Below are positions 1 to 9,224 of a DNA stretch of 21,658 bases, in pieces. Within the stretch, counting starts at the first letter, position 1; each line of letters starts with the position of its first letter. This DNA comes from a virus: positions 1 to 21,658 of the IMG/VR virus record IMGVR_UViG_3300030090_002600. One strand, 5' to 3'. The notes below the pieces were generated by a model. It had not been told where the DNA came from, did no database searches, and saw only the letters and a list, made by a program, of their open reading frames with translations. The translations under genes were made by a program, and so were the position numbers.

Positions 1-727
1 CATAGGTACTCAAATCTCCATCAATAGTTTTAGCTACTTCTGTTGAAGTAATATCTGAGCCGTATGATGAATCATAAACGGGAGCTACATGAGTTCCGTA
101 ACTTTCCGTAAATTCCTTCGGCTGCCAAACATTGTTGTCGTCGTATTCACCAAAGTCAGAAGCAGCAAGGGCTTGACCGTCGATAAAATGTACTTCGGCT
201 AAGTAGCCGTCAAGATAATCGTAGCTAAGGTAATTACCAATGCGATGCTCTGCGGCTTGATTTATTGCAAGTTCAGCATTCTGACTAGGGTTGTTAAATG
301 TTGAAAATTGGGTTATCTGAGTTCCGTTCACATACACTTTAATCCTGTCATCAGCAGTAGCATTTGTGGTGTCTACAGCCACAACTACATGATGCCATGC
401 ACTAAAGTCGCGGAAAACTTGAGTAGTGTATCTCCAACCAGTAGACCAACCAAGCACTCTTAAGGAACCATCACTTAAGTAATCAATGAAAAACGCTCCA
501 GTGTCGCTTTGTGCGCTGTAGGAGTGAAATAATACTTGCCCTTTGTTTTTGCAGAGTTTTACCCAGCCGCTCCAAGTCCACGTCTTGCGGTTGCCTGCAG
601 AGGCAGGAGTTCTGGAAAGATGGCTGGAATCTCCTGAGTTGAACCTAAGCGATCTTGAAATTTTGTAGTCAGCAGCGCCACCTTGTCCTGCGGCACCTGC
701 TAGTTGATTATTACTAATTACACTCAT
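1..727 (-). CDS. LamG-domain tail-fibre-type protein (3' end outside window)
   Basis: An open frame starts with ATG at 727 and runs off the left edge, giving 242 codons with no stop. The start overlaps the stop of the previous gene as ATGA. After a flexible Gly/Ala-rich start (residues 1-20), residues about 21-195 show a concanavalin A-like/laminin-G (LamG) fold. SLRFNSGDSSHLSRTP opens it, WTWSGWVK (50-57) follows, then the hallmark AWHHVVVAVD ... DRIKVYVNGTQ (110-138) and YLDGYLAEVHFIDGQAL (171-187). In cyanophages such domains are common in tail-fibre and distal-tail proteins, where they are thought to bind cell-surface glycans. The position after two other fibre genes supports a receptor-binding role at the virion surface. 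Function is inferred from the domain and context; the C-terminal part is not visible. Confidence 0.85.
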   Translation of the reverse strand, partial: MSVISNNQLAGAAGQGGAADYKISRSLRFNSGDSSHLSRTPASAGNRKTWTWSGWVKLCKNKGQVLFHSYSAQSDTGAFFIDYLSDGSLRVLGWSTGWRYTTQVFRDFSAWHHVVVAVDTTNATADDRIKVYVNGTQITQFSTFNNPSQNAELAINQAAEHRIGNYLSYDYLDGYLAEVHFIDGQALAASDFGEYDDNNVWQPKEFTESYGTHVAPVYDSSYGSDITSTEVAKTIDGDLSTY

Positions 728-1305
728 GAATAAGCAAGGGTTGCGACTGCATGGATAGAAATAGAACTGCGAACGACATAATCAATACGATCTACAGCGG
801 ATGCAGTTGTAGTCAAAGTCGGTGCAGTACCTCCAGCAAATTCCCAGTAAGAACCCCACGACGCCAAACGACTGCCGGATCCATCTTGGACAAGGAAGAT
901 AGAACCAGATTGACCAGCAGTAAGGTTGGTAGGGTTAGCAATAGTTAAATTTTGATCGAGTACTAAATTAAAGTTATTTGAGTTATTGAAGTCAGGCGTT
1001 ACGGTCGCACCTGATGTCAATGTAGTAATAGTACCGCGTTGAGCAGCAGTGAAGATTTGAGCAACATCAGTCTTTGCTGTATCAGCATCAAACGCTTGGA
1101 TGGTTGATCCAATGTCTGAATCCTGTGCATAACCAGTTAGGTCAGCTTGTGTAGAAACAAGGCTTGACCCTTCCTTGACATACAGTTTGTCTTGATCAGT
1201 TGCGTAACAAATTTCGCCTTCTTGAATATCAGAGAGCGAGCCATTAAGATTAGAATATGTACCTCGTGCAACACGCAGAGGAGTTCTGTTAGTAGGTGTA
1301 GGCAT
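724..1305 (-). CDS. Tail-fibre-type structural protein, 193 aa
   Basis: A 193-aa protein whose ATG overlaps the stop of the fibre gene upstream (TAATG) and whose own stop overlaps the LamG gene (ATGA). The N-terminal part (about residues 7-50: RTPLRVARGTYSNL, then EGEICYATDQDKLYVKEG) is a module I recognise from many marine phage fibre and appendage proteins. The C-terminal part (about 125-193: GQSGSIFLVQDGSGS, ASWGSYWEF, VDRIDYVVRSS) is another recurrent module found at the end of such proteins. No signal peptide, membrane segment or cysteine-rich region is seen apart from a single Cys33. It is probably a distal part of the fibre or a separate short appendage. The exact role is unknown. Confidence 0.82.
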   Translation of the reverse strand: MPTPTNRTPLRVARGTYSNLNGSLSDIQEGEICYATDQDKLYVKEGSSLVSTQADLTGYAQDSDIGSTIQAFDADTAKTDVAQIFTAAQRGTITTLTSGATVTPDFNNSNNFNLVLDQNLTIANPTNLTAGQSGSIFLVQDGSGSRLASWGSYWEFAGGTAPTLTTTASAVDRIDYVVRSSISIHAVATLAYS

Positions 1306-2684
1306 TAGTCGAAAGATCCTCCGTCGTAAGTAGTAGAAGTAGAAACAAGTGAAGTACCGCTAGCAAAATTGCCACCATCAGCAACAAGAGTCCCGCCACC
1401 AGAACCCGATACAGTACCTGGCATCCAGTGACTCATTGATTGATTCCAAACCAAAGCTTGACCATTACTCGGAACATGTCCAGATGAGGAAGTATCAACG
1501 TCAGTTAAATCACTAATAGAATCTGGAATGGTTGGTTTATTACTCAGGTCGTTGTAGTTACCAGAAAATCCACCACCACCACCTGTAGTTGCGTCGAGAT
1601 TAATTTCAGTGTTACCAGACTGGTTAACAGTAAATGTACCTTTAGTAGTGCCTCCCTGTTTGAGGGTAATAGTGCCGTCACCAACTGTAGGAATCGTTGG
1701 TTGGTTAGTTAGATCGTTGTAATTACCACTAAACGCAGCAGGTACAGCTTCCCAAGCTGCATCCTTACGACCGTAGAGGACACCGTCATTAGGAACATCA
1801 GCAAACCCAGGATTACCAGTATCTCCTTTGTCACCTTTAGGACCAGACTTAGAGACTGCCACCCACTGAGCACTTTGCTCATCTACATAGTAGACATACA
1901 TAATGGCTCGATAGGAATCAAACCAAAGGTCTCCACTTTCAAGTGATCTAGCAGTATTACTGCCAACAGCAGGATATTGAGTCGGAGGATTGTCACCAAC
2001 TATTACTTTACCTGGAGGACCGAAGTCACCCTGTACACCGGAAGGACCTGAGGCAGTAAAACTAACCCAAGCTCCTACACTTGCATCCCAGAAATAATGA
2101 CGAAGATCATCCGTATCATTCCAGATTTTACCGTCTTGTTCGTATGCAACTGCAGCGGGTTGGTCGTCTTGAACGTAAGCATCATGCCTAGCTGCTATTG
2201 CAGCTGCATCGAATATATGAGAACTATCTAGTAGTGCTTCGGCCTGACCACTAGTCTGCTGCTCATATTTAATTGTGTCGTCTGTTTTGGTCCAATACTT
2301 TTGATCAGAGGCATCACTGTATCGTTCTTGATAGCAGCGTGCCTCTTCAATAGCAGCTTGGAGGACAAAAAAATTGTTGTTAAGGTCTTGTGCTTTGATT
2401 GCATGACCAGGGAAGAACTCTGCAGGCAGTGGTTCTAGGTCAGTGCAGCGGTAGATAATAAACTCTTGATTGAATGCCGGTGCCTCATTAAATCGAATTA
2501 GAGTATCGTGTTGGAAGACCCACTCTGAATCAGAGATTTTCTCCCAAGCGGCAATGTCCTCATTAAAAAAAGCAACTGCGATGTGTTCTTTTTTGTAGTA
2601 TTCAAATGTAATTAAGTATTCTCTTTGTACACCATTACCGGTGTATGCGTCTCTTGCGCTATCGCAATTGTGACATAGAGCCAT
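1305..2684 (-). CDS. 17: T7 gp17-like tail fibre protein
   Basis: 459 aa. Residues about 8-120 are a T7-type tail-fibre N-terminal domain (AYTGNGVQREYLITFEYY, then IKAQDLNNNFFVLQAAIEEA), which attaches the fibre to the tail. Two short collagen-like Gly-X-Y stretches follow, at 213-226 and 281-293. Two copies of FSGNYNDL(T/S)N(Q/K)PTIP occur at 318-332 and 373-387, a repeat common in phage fibre shafts. The tail end is Gly/Ser/Thr-rich with no obvious adhesin tip, so receptor binding may lie in the next two genes. At 459 aa it is shorter than T7 gp17 (about 550). A CxxC pair (Cys4, Cys7) sits at the N-terminus. The start ATG is two bases after the gp16 stop within the shared string TAACTATGG. 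Confidence 0.93.
   Translation of the reverse strand: MALCHNCDSARDAYTGNGVQREYLITFEYYKKEHIAVAFFNEDIAAWEKISDSEWVFQHDTLIRFNEAPAFNQEFIIYRCTDLEPLPAEFFPGHAIKAQDLNNNFFVLQAAIEEARCYQERYSDASDQKYWTKTDDTIKYEQQTSGQAEALLDSSHIFDAAAIAARHDAYVQDDQPAAVAYEQDGKIWNDTDDLRHYFWDASVGAWVSFTASGPSGVQGDFGPPGKVIVGDNPPTQYPAVGSNTARSLESGDLWFDSYRAIMYVYYVDEQSAQWVAVSKSGPKGDKGDTGNPGFADVPNDGVLYGRKDAAWEAVPAAFSGNYNDLTNQPTIPTVGDGTITLKQGGTTKGTFTVNQSGNTEINLDATTGGGGGFSGNYNDLSNKPTIPDSISDLTDVDTSSSGHVPSNGQALVWNQSMSHWMPGTVSGSGGGTLVADGGNFASGTSLVSTSTTYDGGSFD
1524..1568 (-). repeat. Fibre shaft repeat, copy 2
   Basis: Encodes FSGNYNDLSNKPTIP (fibre residues 373-387), matching copy 1 at 1689-1733 in 13 of 15 residues. Both copies are followed by a stretch rich in Thr, Asp and Gly. 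In-frame repeats of this kind are usual in trimeric phage fibre shafts. Confidence 0.8.
1689..1733 (-). repeat. Fibre shaft repeat, copy 1
   Basis: Encodes FSGNYNDLTNQPTIP (fibre residues 318-332), the partner of the copy at 1524-1568. The two differ at Thr/Ser and Gln/Lys only, and the DNA is clearly similar. Confidence 0.8.
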
Positions 2685-2686
2685 AG

Positions 2687-5600
2687 TTATTTAACAGGCA
2701 AATTTGTAATGTTTTCAAGTTGTTCTTCTCTCGTCTGGCGATACTGATTGGCATCATCAAGACTGTTTCTGCGAGTAGCATCCTTCTGCATACCTTCGAG
2801 AGCTTTAGCATTGCCGACAACTTTGTTGTTTTGCAACTTCCAAGCCGCCCAGGCTGCGTCAAAGTATTTCTTTTTAAGCCTTGTTAGTTCTTCATGAATA
2901 TAGCTGTCTTCGATTTTCAGGTCTCTGCCTGATTGCTTCCATTCTTTAGCAAACTTACCTCCATCCTGTTCCATCAGCTTCGTGATGTCAGATACCCATT
3001 GTCCTTTTAACTCTTGACCGATGTACCTATTGATCCACTGACGAGTATCAGGAGTAATCTCCTCACCAGTTTCTTTGTTGATCATAGGTTCAGATAGACC
3101 AGTCCAGCCAGTAGAAAGCATCCACTTGCGCCAGTCTTCAGTACCACCTTTGGTGTTCCAGAATGGCATCACACGACCCACCAGTGCCTCTAGAGGACCG
3201 ATATTACCGTAGATAGGTTCACCAGTAAAGGGATCGATGTCATCCTGCAGCAGCGGGTCAGTGATAAACCTGTTGCGGTTAGCAAGATAAGCCAGGAAGT
3301 TATCCTCTACATCCTGCAGTTGTGGTGTAATCACATTGTTAAGAGCACTGCGTACACCAGCACCAGGGATCATAGTATCCACCAATCCAGAGAAGTACCT
3401 CTCCATACTACCAGGGTCACCATTGATGAGACCTGATAGAGTTTCTACCTCAGAACCAAAGTATTCATTACCTACATTAGCTGACAATGCAGTAGCAATA
3501 GCACGGAACCAGTCCTGTGATTGCTCACCATCAACACCAGCAAAAGCATTAGTAATGTCAGCAGTCAAGCTAAGTGACATCTTAACCCAGTCAGGAGCAT
3601 TCTCATAGGAACGACCGAACAGCATATAGGGTTTATATCCAGCACGAATAGCACGCTTCTTATCAGCAGGTGACATATTAGAGCCACTACCAGTCAGTTC
3701 TCCTGACATAGCAGCCATAGCACCGGTCATTACAACACCACTGGTAGCCATCTTGCGACCAATGTACTCAGACTTAAGCATCAGGAAGTCATCCATTGTA
3801 CCTCCCTTAAAACCATGCTCCTCAAGAACTGACTTGACAGCAGCAGGGTCACCAGCATCAGCCATGATAGTCTTGAATGACCTGTTCTGCCACAGGCTTA
3901 GGACACCTGTAGGATCATAGGTCTGCACCACAGAGATAGCATTGATCTTGGTGCGAGGGAACATAAAGATACCCTTGAGAATAGGGAACTTATCCATTGC
4001 CTTCTCAATAGCCTGGATAGCAGGGACATCAGCATTTAGTGCGATTTCCTCACTAGCAAACTTGGCGTAACCATCTTTCAGTACACCATCATCATCAAAG
4101 GCTTGAGAGTATAAATCCTTTTCCAGCTTTACAAAGTCCTCTTTTACAAAGGCACCGTTGTTCTGTGCAATGACATCATCGTATGCCTTAAGGCGAGAGT
4201 CAAAGCTAGCCATGACAGACTTCAGGAATCCATCAGCACTATACATGGCATTAATTCCCCAACGATTGAAGTTTCTACCATTCCATGTATTCAGCCATTT
4301 AGTAGCATTCCATAGTGCTTTCCTACCAGGACTAAAGGTTTCTGATAATTCCTCCAGTTCCTCGAAGTCAGCCAGTGTCTTCTTAGGATCAGATGTACCT
4401 TGAGCAGAAAAGTCATAGTCCTTACGACCACGCTTCATAGCAGAGTTAGGGTTAGCGTTAGCAAAACGCCACTCACTCCGTGCCATAGCAGTAGCACGAC
4501 GGATAGTTTCTCTCAGCTGACTAAAGGCGTTGAGTGATCTTTGCAATTGCTTGAAGTCACCTGTGGCAACACCAAGAGCAACAGAGCCAGACAGTTGTGT
4601 CATAGGTCTGAGTCCAACAGCAGCAAGGTTTTGTACCCAAGCTACAGCAGGTGCAGTACCGTTGATCATGTTAGCGGTCCTAGCAGACTGCATCTCTTTC
4701 AGAATCAGTGATGGTACTTCAGGGTCACCATCAGCAATAGCTTTACGCAAAAGTCCCAGTCTTTTATTCAAGTACTGGTTTAGCTTATACATGCTATCAA
4801 CTTCACCATTTGTCTTAGCAAACAGACGGTAGACAGGCTTTAGGAATGATGGATTCTCCTTAGCCATTTCAGTAAGCTCATCAACAAAGTCGTCAATGGC
4901 TATTGATTTCGCCTCAACAGACTTGGTGTAAGCATCGAACATTTCGTTCATATACTTCTCATCAACCTCCAGAGCACCCTCAATAGTGCTTACATCTTTT
5001 GCCAGTTTCTTCTGTAGTGTGGTAGACATTGACTCAGAGATCTGTGATGTAGCTTGTTCTTTGAGCAGCACCCGTAGGCGTGGCATCATAATCTCCTGCA
5101 GACGTGAGGTGTCAGCAACAGGTTCCATCAGGTCTACATTCCTAGCAATATCAGAAACACCAGCAGCAGTCTGTGCCTGGATAGCAGCAGATGTACGGAG
5201 TCGCTGTGGACTCATAGCATCTGTCAGCCGTTCTATGGTCTTACCAATGACCTTTCTACCACCACGACTGGTGACAGTGTCAGTCATATTACCGACCTTC
5301 AGTTCGAGGTCTCGAAACTGTTTAACAGTATCATCAAAAGACTTACCAATAGGAGCAATAGCAGCATCATAGAGATTATTAATAGCCTGATTAATTTCTG
5401 CTGAAGTCAGTTTCTTACCACCAACCACAACATCAAACTCAGCACGAAGTGCTTCCTCAGCTTGTTGCATGATAACCTTCCGACCACCAGCATCAGCTCT
5501 AGACAGGATCTCCTGTGTGTCGTTGTCCAGCAGAGGTCTAGCTCTACCTTCATAGGTGCCTACATTGTTCTGGATTCGTGCTTGGTCAGCCATGAAGTCT

Positions 5601-6595
5601 ACAGCATCACCGGTTTCATCCAGGGTGATACGTGCTACATCCTCAGCAGGTTCATTGACAAATGCATTATAACCATTAACACCCTCAGGATCAGCCTCTA
5701 ATACACGCTTACCAATCTTCAGTTGTTCAGCTTGCTTCTTAGCACGGTTACGTAGGATAGCATCCTGGACAGAACCTGGACCTGCTGGCTTAGCATCCAC
5801 TGCAGCTTGTGCTACATTATTCTTAGGGATGATCTTATTAGTACCCTTACCAAAGGTGAGAGCAGTAACAATAGGATCAGCAAAGCCAAGAACCATGTTC
5901 TCTGCCATGTTCTTCCAGTAGATGACATCAGGAGAATCAGTGTCTCTTGACGCCCAAGGAATCCTAACTCCACCTGGCGCAACCTGTTCTATCAATGAAC
6001 CAAGGTTACCAGCTTCACTGGTGGTGTCAGATGTACCAGAGACAATAGCATCTAGACCTAAGTTGAGAGCAGAATCTGTCAGTAGCTTAGTCTTACCAGT
6101 CAGACCAGCAGCTTTTGTACCGGCACCAATGACACCAGCACCAGCAAACATAGGCACGACAATAGCAGCCATGTCTCGCTCTGCTTTCTTGAATGGATCT
6201 GACTCTTCCTTGCGACCACTTACCTCATCCCACCAGTCAGCAGGACCCTTCATAAATGGAAGGAATTTAGAGGTCATGTCCATGACGGTATCAATAGCAC
6301 CGGCAACAGCGCGTTGCTTACCACCCATCTCGTCAGTGGTGATCTTACCATCAGCACCTTGTTCAGCATAGCTGGGAAGGTCATCTAGCATTCCATCAAG
6401 GAACTTACCACCTTTCTTTTTAGCAGGTTTAGGTTCAGGCTGTTGTGGTTCCGTAGAACGACCCTGCCTAAGCTCTGCCATCTGTTGTTCACTTTCAAGA
6501 CGAGCTTGTTCAATACGCTCATCCTCTTTCTCTTGCTCGTAAGCAGAGTCATCAAAACCACTGAGATTAGGGTCTTGAGGATTTAATGTTGTCAT
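2687..6595 (-). CDS. 16: Internal virion protein D (T7 gp16-like), ejectosome
   Basis: 1302 aa, close to T7 gp16 (about 1318 aa), and placed between the gp15-like and gp17 genes as in T7. In T7 this protein is part of the inner core and is ejected with gp14 and gp15 to form the channel for DNA entry. The first 60 residues are highly charged and rich in Glu/Gln/Lys. The rest is mostly helical, with apolar Gly/Ala-rich stretches at about 142-165 and 949-975 that could touch a membrane. A motif near the middle (FPRTKINAISVVQTYDP) resembles sequences in large podoviral internal proteins. I see no SLT transglycosylase motif at its N-terminus, where T7 gp16 has one; that domain is in the preceding gene. 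The ATG overlaps the gp15 stop as ATGA. The call rests mainly on size and order. Confidence 0.85.
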   Translation of the reverse strand: MTTLNPQDPNLSGFDDSAYEQEKEDERIEQARLESEQQMAELRQGRSTEPQQPEPKPAKKKGGKFLDGMLDDLPSYAEQGADGKITTDEMGGKQRAVAGAIDTVMDMTSKFLPFMKGPADWWDEVSGRKEESDPFKKAERDMAAIVVPMFAGAGVIGAGTKAAGLTGKTKLLTDSALNLGLDAIVSGTSDTTSEAGNLGSLIEQVAPGGVRIPWASRDTDSPDVIYWKNMAENMVLGFADPIVTALTFGKGTNKIIPKNNVAQAAVDAKPAGPGSVQDAILRNRAKKQAEQLKIGKRVLEADPEGVNGYNAFVNEPAEDVARITLDETGDAVDFMADQARIQNNVGTYEGRARPLLDNDTQEILSRADAGGRKVIMQQAEEALRAEFDVVVGGKKLTSAEINQAINNLYDAAIAPIGKSFDDTVKQFRDLELKVGNMTDTVTSRGGRKVIGKTIERLTDAMSPQRLRTSAAIQAQTAAGVSDIARNVDLMEPVADTSRLQEIMMPRLRVLLKEQATSQISESMSTTLQKKLAKDVSTIEGALEVDEKYMNEMFDAYTKSVEAKSIAIDDFVDELTEMAKENPSFLKPVYRLFAKTNGEVDSMYKLNQYLNKRLGLLRKAIADGDPEVPSLILKEMQSARTANMINGTAPAVAWVQNLAAVGLRPMTQLSGSVALGVATGDFKQLQRSLNAFSQLRETIRRATAMARSEWRFANANPNSAMKRGRKDYDFSAQGTSDPKKTLADFEELEELSETFSPGRKALWNATKWLNTWNGRNFNRWGINAMYSADGFLKSVMASFDSRLKAYDDVIAQNNGAFVKEDFVKLEKDLYSQAFDDDGVLKDGYAKFASEEIALNADVPAIQAIEKAMDKFPILKGIFMFPRTKINAISVVQTYDPTGVLSLWQNRSFKTIMADAGDPAAVKSVLEEHGFKGGTMDDFLMLKSEYIGRKMATSGVVMTGAMAAMSGELTGSGSNMSPADKKRAIRAGYKPYMLFGRSYENAPDWVKMSLSLTADITNAFAGVDGEQSQDWFRAIATALSANVGNEYFGSEVETLSGLINGDPGSMERYFSGLVDTMIPGAGVRSALNNVITPQLQDVEDNFLAYLANRNRFITDPLLQDDIDPFTGEPIYGNIGPLEALVGRVMPFWNTKGGTEDWRKWMLSTGWTGLSEPMINKETGEEITPDTRQWINRYIGQELKGQWVSDITKLMEQDGGKFAKEWKQSGRDLKIEDSYIHEELTRLKKKYFDAAWAAWKLQNNKVVGNAKALEGMQKDATRRNSLDDANQYRQTREEQLENITNLPVK

Positions 6596-9222
6596 AGTCC
6601 GGGTCTCATGTTGTTAGGACGCCTCCAGGGTGAGGGATGCCGATGCCGTAGCACCTTGGCAGAAGCCTCTGCTTTAGTGACTGAACCGTCACCATTACTA
6701 TCAAGTCCTTTGTTCTGTCGATATGCTGCACTACCTGCACCGTAGCCACGGGTAGTAGCACCATTACCAAAGAGAACAAAGTCGTCAGGTTGTCCGACCG
6801 CAGCAGGGAATAGAACTCCCATATAGATGTCAGACAATCCCTTGCCTTTCAAATTTTTGTTAGACAAGTACTTTTCAACATATTGCATCTGCTCTGCTCT
6901 AGGCATCTGTGCCAGAGCTTGTGTAGTAGTACCCAATCCTTTTGCAGTAGATGGCATAAACTGGATCAAACCAGTAGCACCTGATCCTGCAGCATTACGA
7001 ATGCCAGGGTTAAATGTACCGCCAGTCTCAAAGGACATGACAGCCATTAGGTCTGCTTCTGAAATACCTAGCCTACCCGCCACGGCAGACACTTCCTGTT
7101 GAAACTCCATATCAGAAGCTACGTCAATAGGTAAGGATGTGCTGTAGACAGGTTCTTGTCCGGCATTGACCATGCCGATGTCAGTCCTAGTAGGATTAGG
7201 CTTGTAGTTAATATACTTATATGTATCTTCATCAAAAGTACCCTCCACTGCTCTCATAGGTTCTGTTATTTCAGAAGGTAGTTCGTCATAGCCATTTGCT
7301 TTAAGCCGCATATTGACTATATCTACCATACTTTTGGTTGGGTAAAATTTACGGCGCAGCTCGTAATAAACATCAGGGATAGTCCCGATTTTACCAGTGG
7401 TTGTAAATGAGTTTGTAAGTTTTTCAAGGTCTGTATTCTCGGCTTGGTATAAGCTAGGTGTATTATTAAGGACATCTTCCCTGCCACTTCCATATGTAAA
7501 CTTTTCCTCAACCTGTGTCATATTAGGTGTGGTGTAACTTTCTACACCTGAGGCGTTATATGCTGCATAGACACCAACATCACCATCTGCTGGGTTATCA
7601 ATCAGTGCATACTCACCTTTCGTTTTATCTGTACCAAAGGCTGACTTAAAGTCACTCATAGCAATTTCAGCTGCCTCGTCCTCAGTCTTACCGTTGCGGA
7701 TCTGTGCATTATAGACCTGCCTGTATCGTTTCCAGGCATAGTAGTTCCGCTCAGTAGCACCAGGATGCTGTTTACCCACAGGTGTAATACCAGCACGACT
7801 GTTGATAGACTCTTTGATCTGTTCCTTGTGACTCTTAGACAGTTCAGTCTTAGGCTCCTGCATACCAGTTGCTCCAGCCTTCTGTACCAGCTCACGCTTA
7901 GCATCCATAGTCAGAGCAGGATTCTGCATGATCTCCTCTCTAGAGGGTATCACACCCATCTCCATCTCATTAAGGATCTGCTCCTTAGCAGCTTCGCTGT
8001 TCTTCATATGAGCAGTCTCACCGATCTGACTCTGCCAGAAGTCAGCAGTCTTCTCATTACCAGCAGCACGAGCTGCATTGGCTAGTTCTTTCAGTCGCTC
8101 AGGGTTAGCGTCAAAGCTACCATCTTCACGGTCTTTGATAACAGCTTCTTTAGCTTGAATTAGGCTTTCACGGTCCTGTGTTTGGAGTGCCATCTCCTTC
8201 TCTTGCACACCACGTTGCAGGAATTGCCGCCGATTGACACGTAGTTCAGCTGCTTCCAGTGGGTACTGCTTCTCAAAGGCTTGACCATTAGGACCATAAG
8301 GTGTAGCCATCAAGGCTTCAAACTCATCGTCACTCTTGATCTTAACCATCTCACCTACAATGTAGGCTCGTATAGTCTTGTTATCATACCCATCATTCCT
8401 AAGTGTATCACTCAGTTCCTTCATGGAGTCAGGAGTAGGACTACCACGGAATGCAGTCTGTGCAGCATCTAGACGGTTTGCTCGTAGAAGCTTGGCGCTA
8501 TCTTGTGCAGCGCTGTTGATTGCACTCTGCATACCCTGCTGCATACCAGGGTACAGGTACTTACCAAGGAACGACTTGTTCATGTTACTGAACGGTTTCA
8601 TATACTCAGTCGCCATCTTAGCAGCTACAGCCTGACGAGTAGGTTGATCAGGAGCACTAGCTAATGTGTACATCTGACCACCAACATTGACAGCGTACTC
8701 CTCGTTAGACTTATTTGACTCCATAAAAGAACCAAAGCCTTTGGCAGCCATCTCCATCTGTGCCTTAGCGTGACCGTATTTCTTCCAGCCAGTCAGGCTG
8801 CGAACACGCTCAGCAGTCTCTACATCACCAGTCTGTTGCTCATAGGCATTAGCATTAGCATTGACCTTCTCACCTTCTCTCTTGATCTCAGCTTCTCGCC
8901 TGTCAAACTCTTTGTCAACAGGGACACCCTCAGTAAAAGCAATCATGGCACCTTCTGCCATATCATCCTCTTTACGGCGTTCAATCTCCTTACCGACAAT
9001 GCCTTCCAGGGTCTTACTAAACCTAGCCAGTTCCTCCACAGGGAACGCCTGGTCTCTCATATTCTGCAGTCTAACAGCAGCGTTTCGATCCATCTGCTGC
9101 AGACGCCGATTCATATCACGAATAGATCTATCGTGATTAGCCTGCATAGCAGCAGTGCTATCTACCTGTTTGACTGGACTAAACCCAGCCTGTGGTGCCT
9201 CAGGATTGTATTGTACTTCCAT
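6592..9222 (-). CDS. 15: Internal virion protein C (T7 gp15-like) with C-terminal lytic transglycosylase
   Basis: 876 aa, longer than T7 gp15 (about 747). The N-terminal two thirds are charged, helical, gp15-like sequence (for example RSLTGWKKYGHAKAQM near residue 141). Residues about 718-790 form an SLT-type lytic transglycosylase: LMAVMSFETGGTFNPGIRN contains the expected catalytic Glu (Glu732), followed by GSGATGLIQFMPSTAKGLG. This would cut peptidoglycan glycan strands to let the ejected channel reach the cytoplasmic membrane. Residues 841-852 (DSNGDGSVTKAE) match an EF-hand/dockerin-type calcium loop. A short, very basic Arg/His/Pro tail follows. The start ATG lies two bases after the gp14 stop in the string TAACTATGG. 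The extra length over T7 gp15 is explained by the added C-terminal enzyme. Confidence 0.9.
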   Translation of the reverse strand: MEVQYNPEAPQAGFSPVKQVDSTAAMQANHDRSIRDMNRRLQQMDRNAAVRLQNMRDQAFPVEELARFSKTLEGIVGKEIERRKEDDMAEGAMIAFTEGVPVDKEFDRREAEIKREGEKVNANANAYEQQTGDVETAERVRSLTGWKKYGHAKAQMEMAAKGFGSFMESNKSNEEYAVNVGGQMYTLASAPDQPTRQAVAAKMATEYMKPFSNMNKSFLGKYLYPGMQQGMQSAINSAAQDSAKLLRANRLDAAQTAFRGSPTPDSMKELSDTLRNDGYDNKTIRAYIVGEMVKIKSDDEFEALMATPYGPNGQAFEKQYPLEAAELRVNRRQFLQRGVQEKEMALQTQDRESLIQAKEAVIKDREDGSFDANPERLKELANAARAAGNEKTADFWQSQIGETAHMKNSEAAKEQILNEMEMGVIPSREEIMQNPALTMDAKRELVQKAGATGMQEPKTELSKSHKEQIKESINSRAGITPVGKQHPGATERNYYAWKRYRQVYNAQIRNGKTEDEAAEIAMSDFKSAFGTDKTKGEYALIDNPADGDVGVYAAYNASGVESYTTPNMTQVEEKFTYGSGREDVLNNTPSLYQAENTDLEKLTNSFTTTGKIGTIPDVYYELRRKFYPTKSMVDIVNMRLKANGYDELPSEITEPMRAVEGTFDEDTYKYINYKPNPTRTDIGMVNAGQEPVYSTSLPIDVASDMEFQQEVSAVAGRLGISEADLMAVMSFETGGTFNPGIRNAAGSGATGLIQFMPSTAKGLGTTTQALAQMPRAEQMQYVEKYLSNKNLKGKGLSDIYMGVLFPAAVGQPDDFVLFGNGATTRGYGAGSAAYRQNKGLDSNGDGSVTKAEASAKVLRHRHPSPWRRPNNMRPGL

Positions 9223-9224
9223 AG

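Noticed and set aside
2659-2862. 67-aa frame spanning the gp16/gp17 junction.
   Set aside because: It lies within two strong genes in another frame and has no ribosome binding site or recognisable product.
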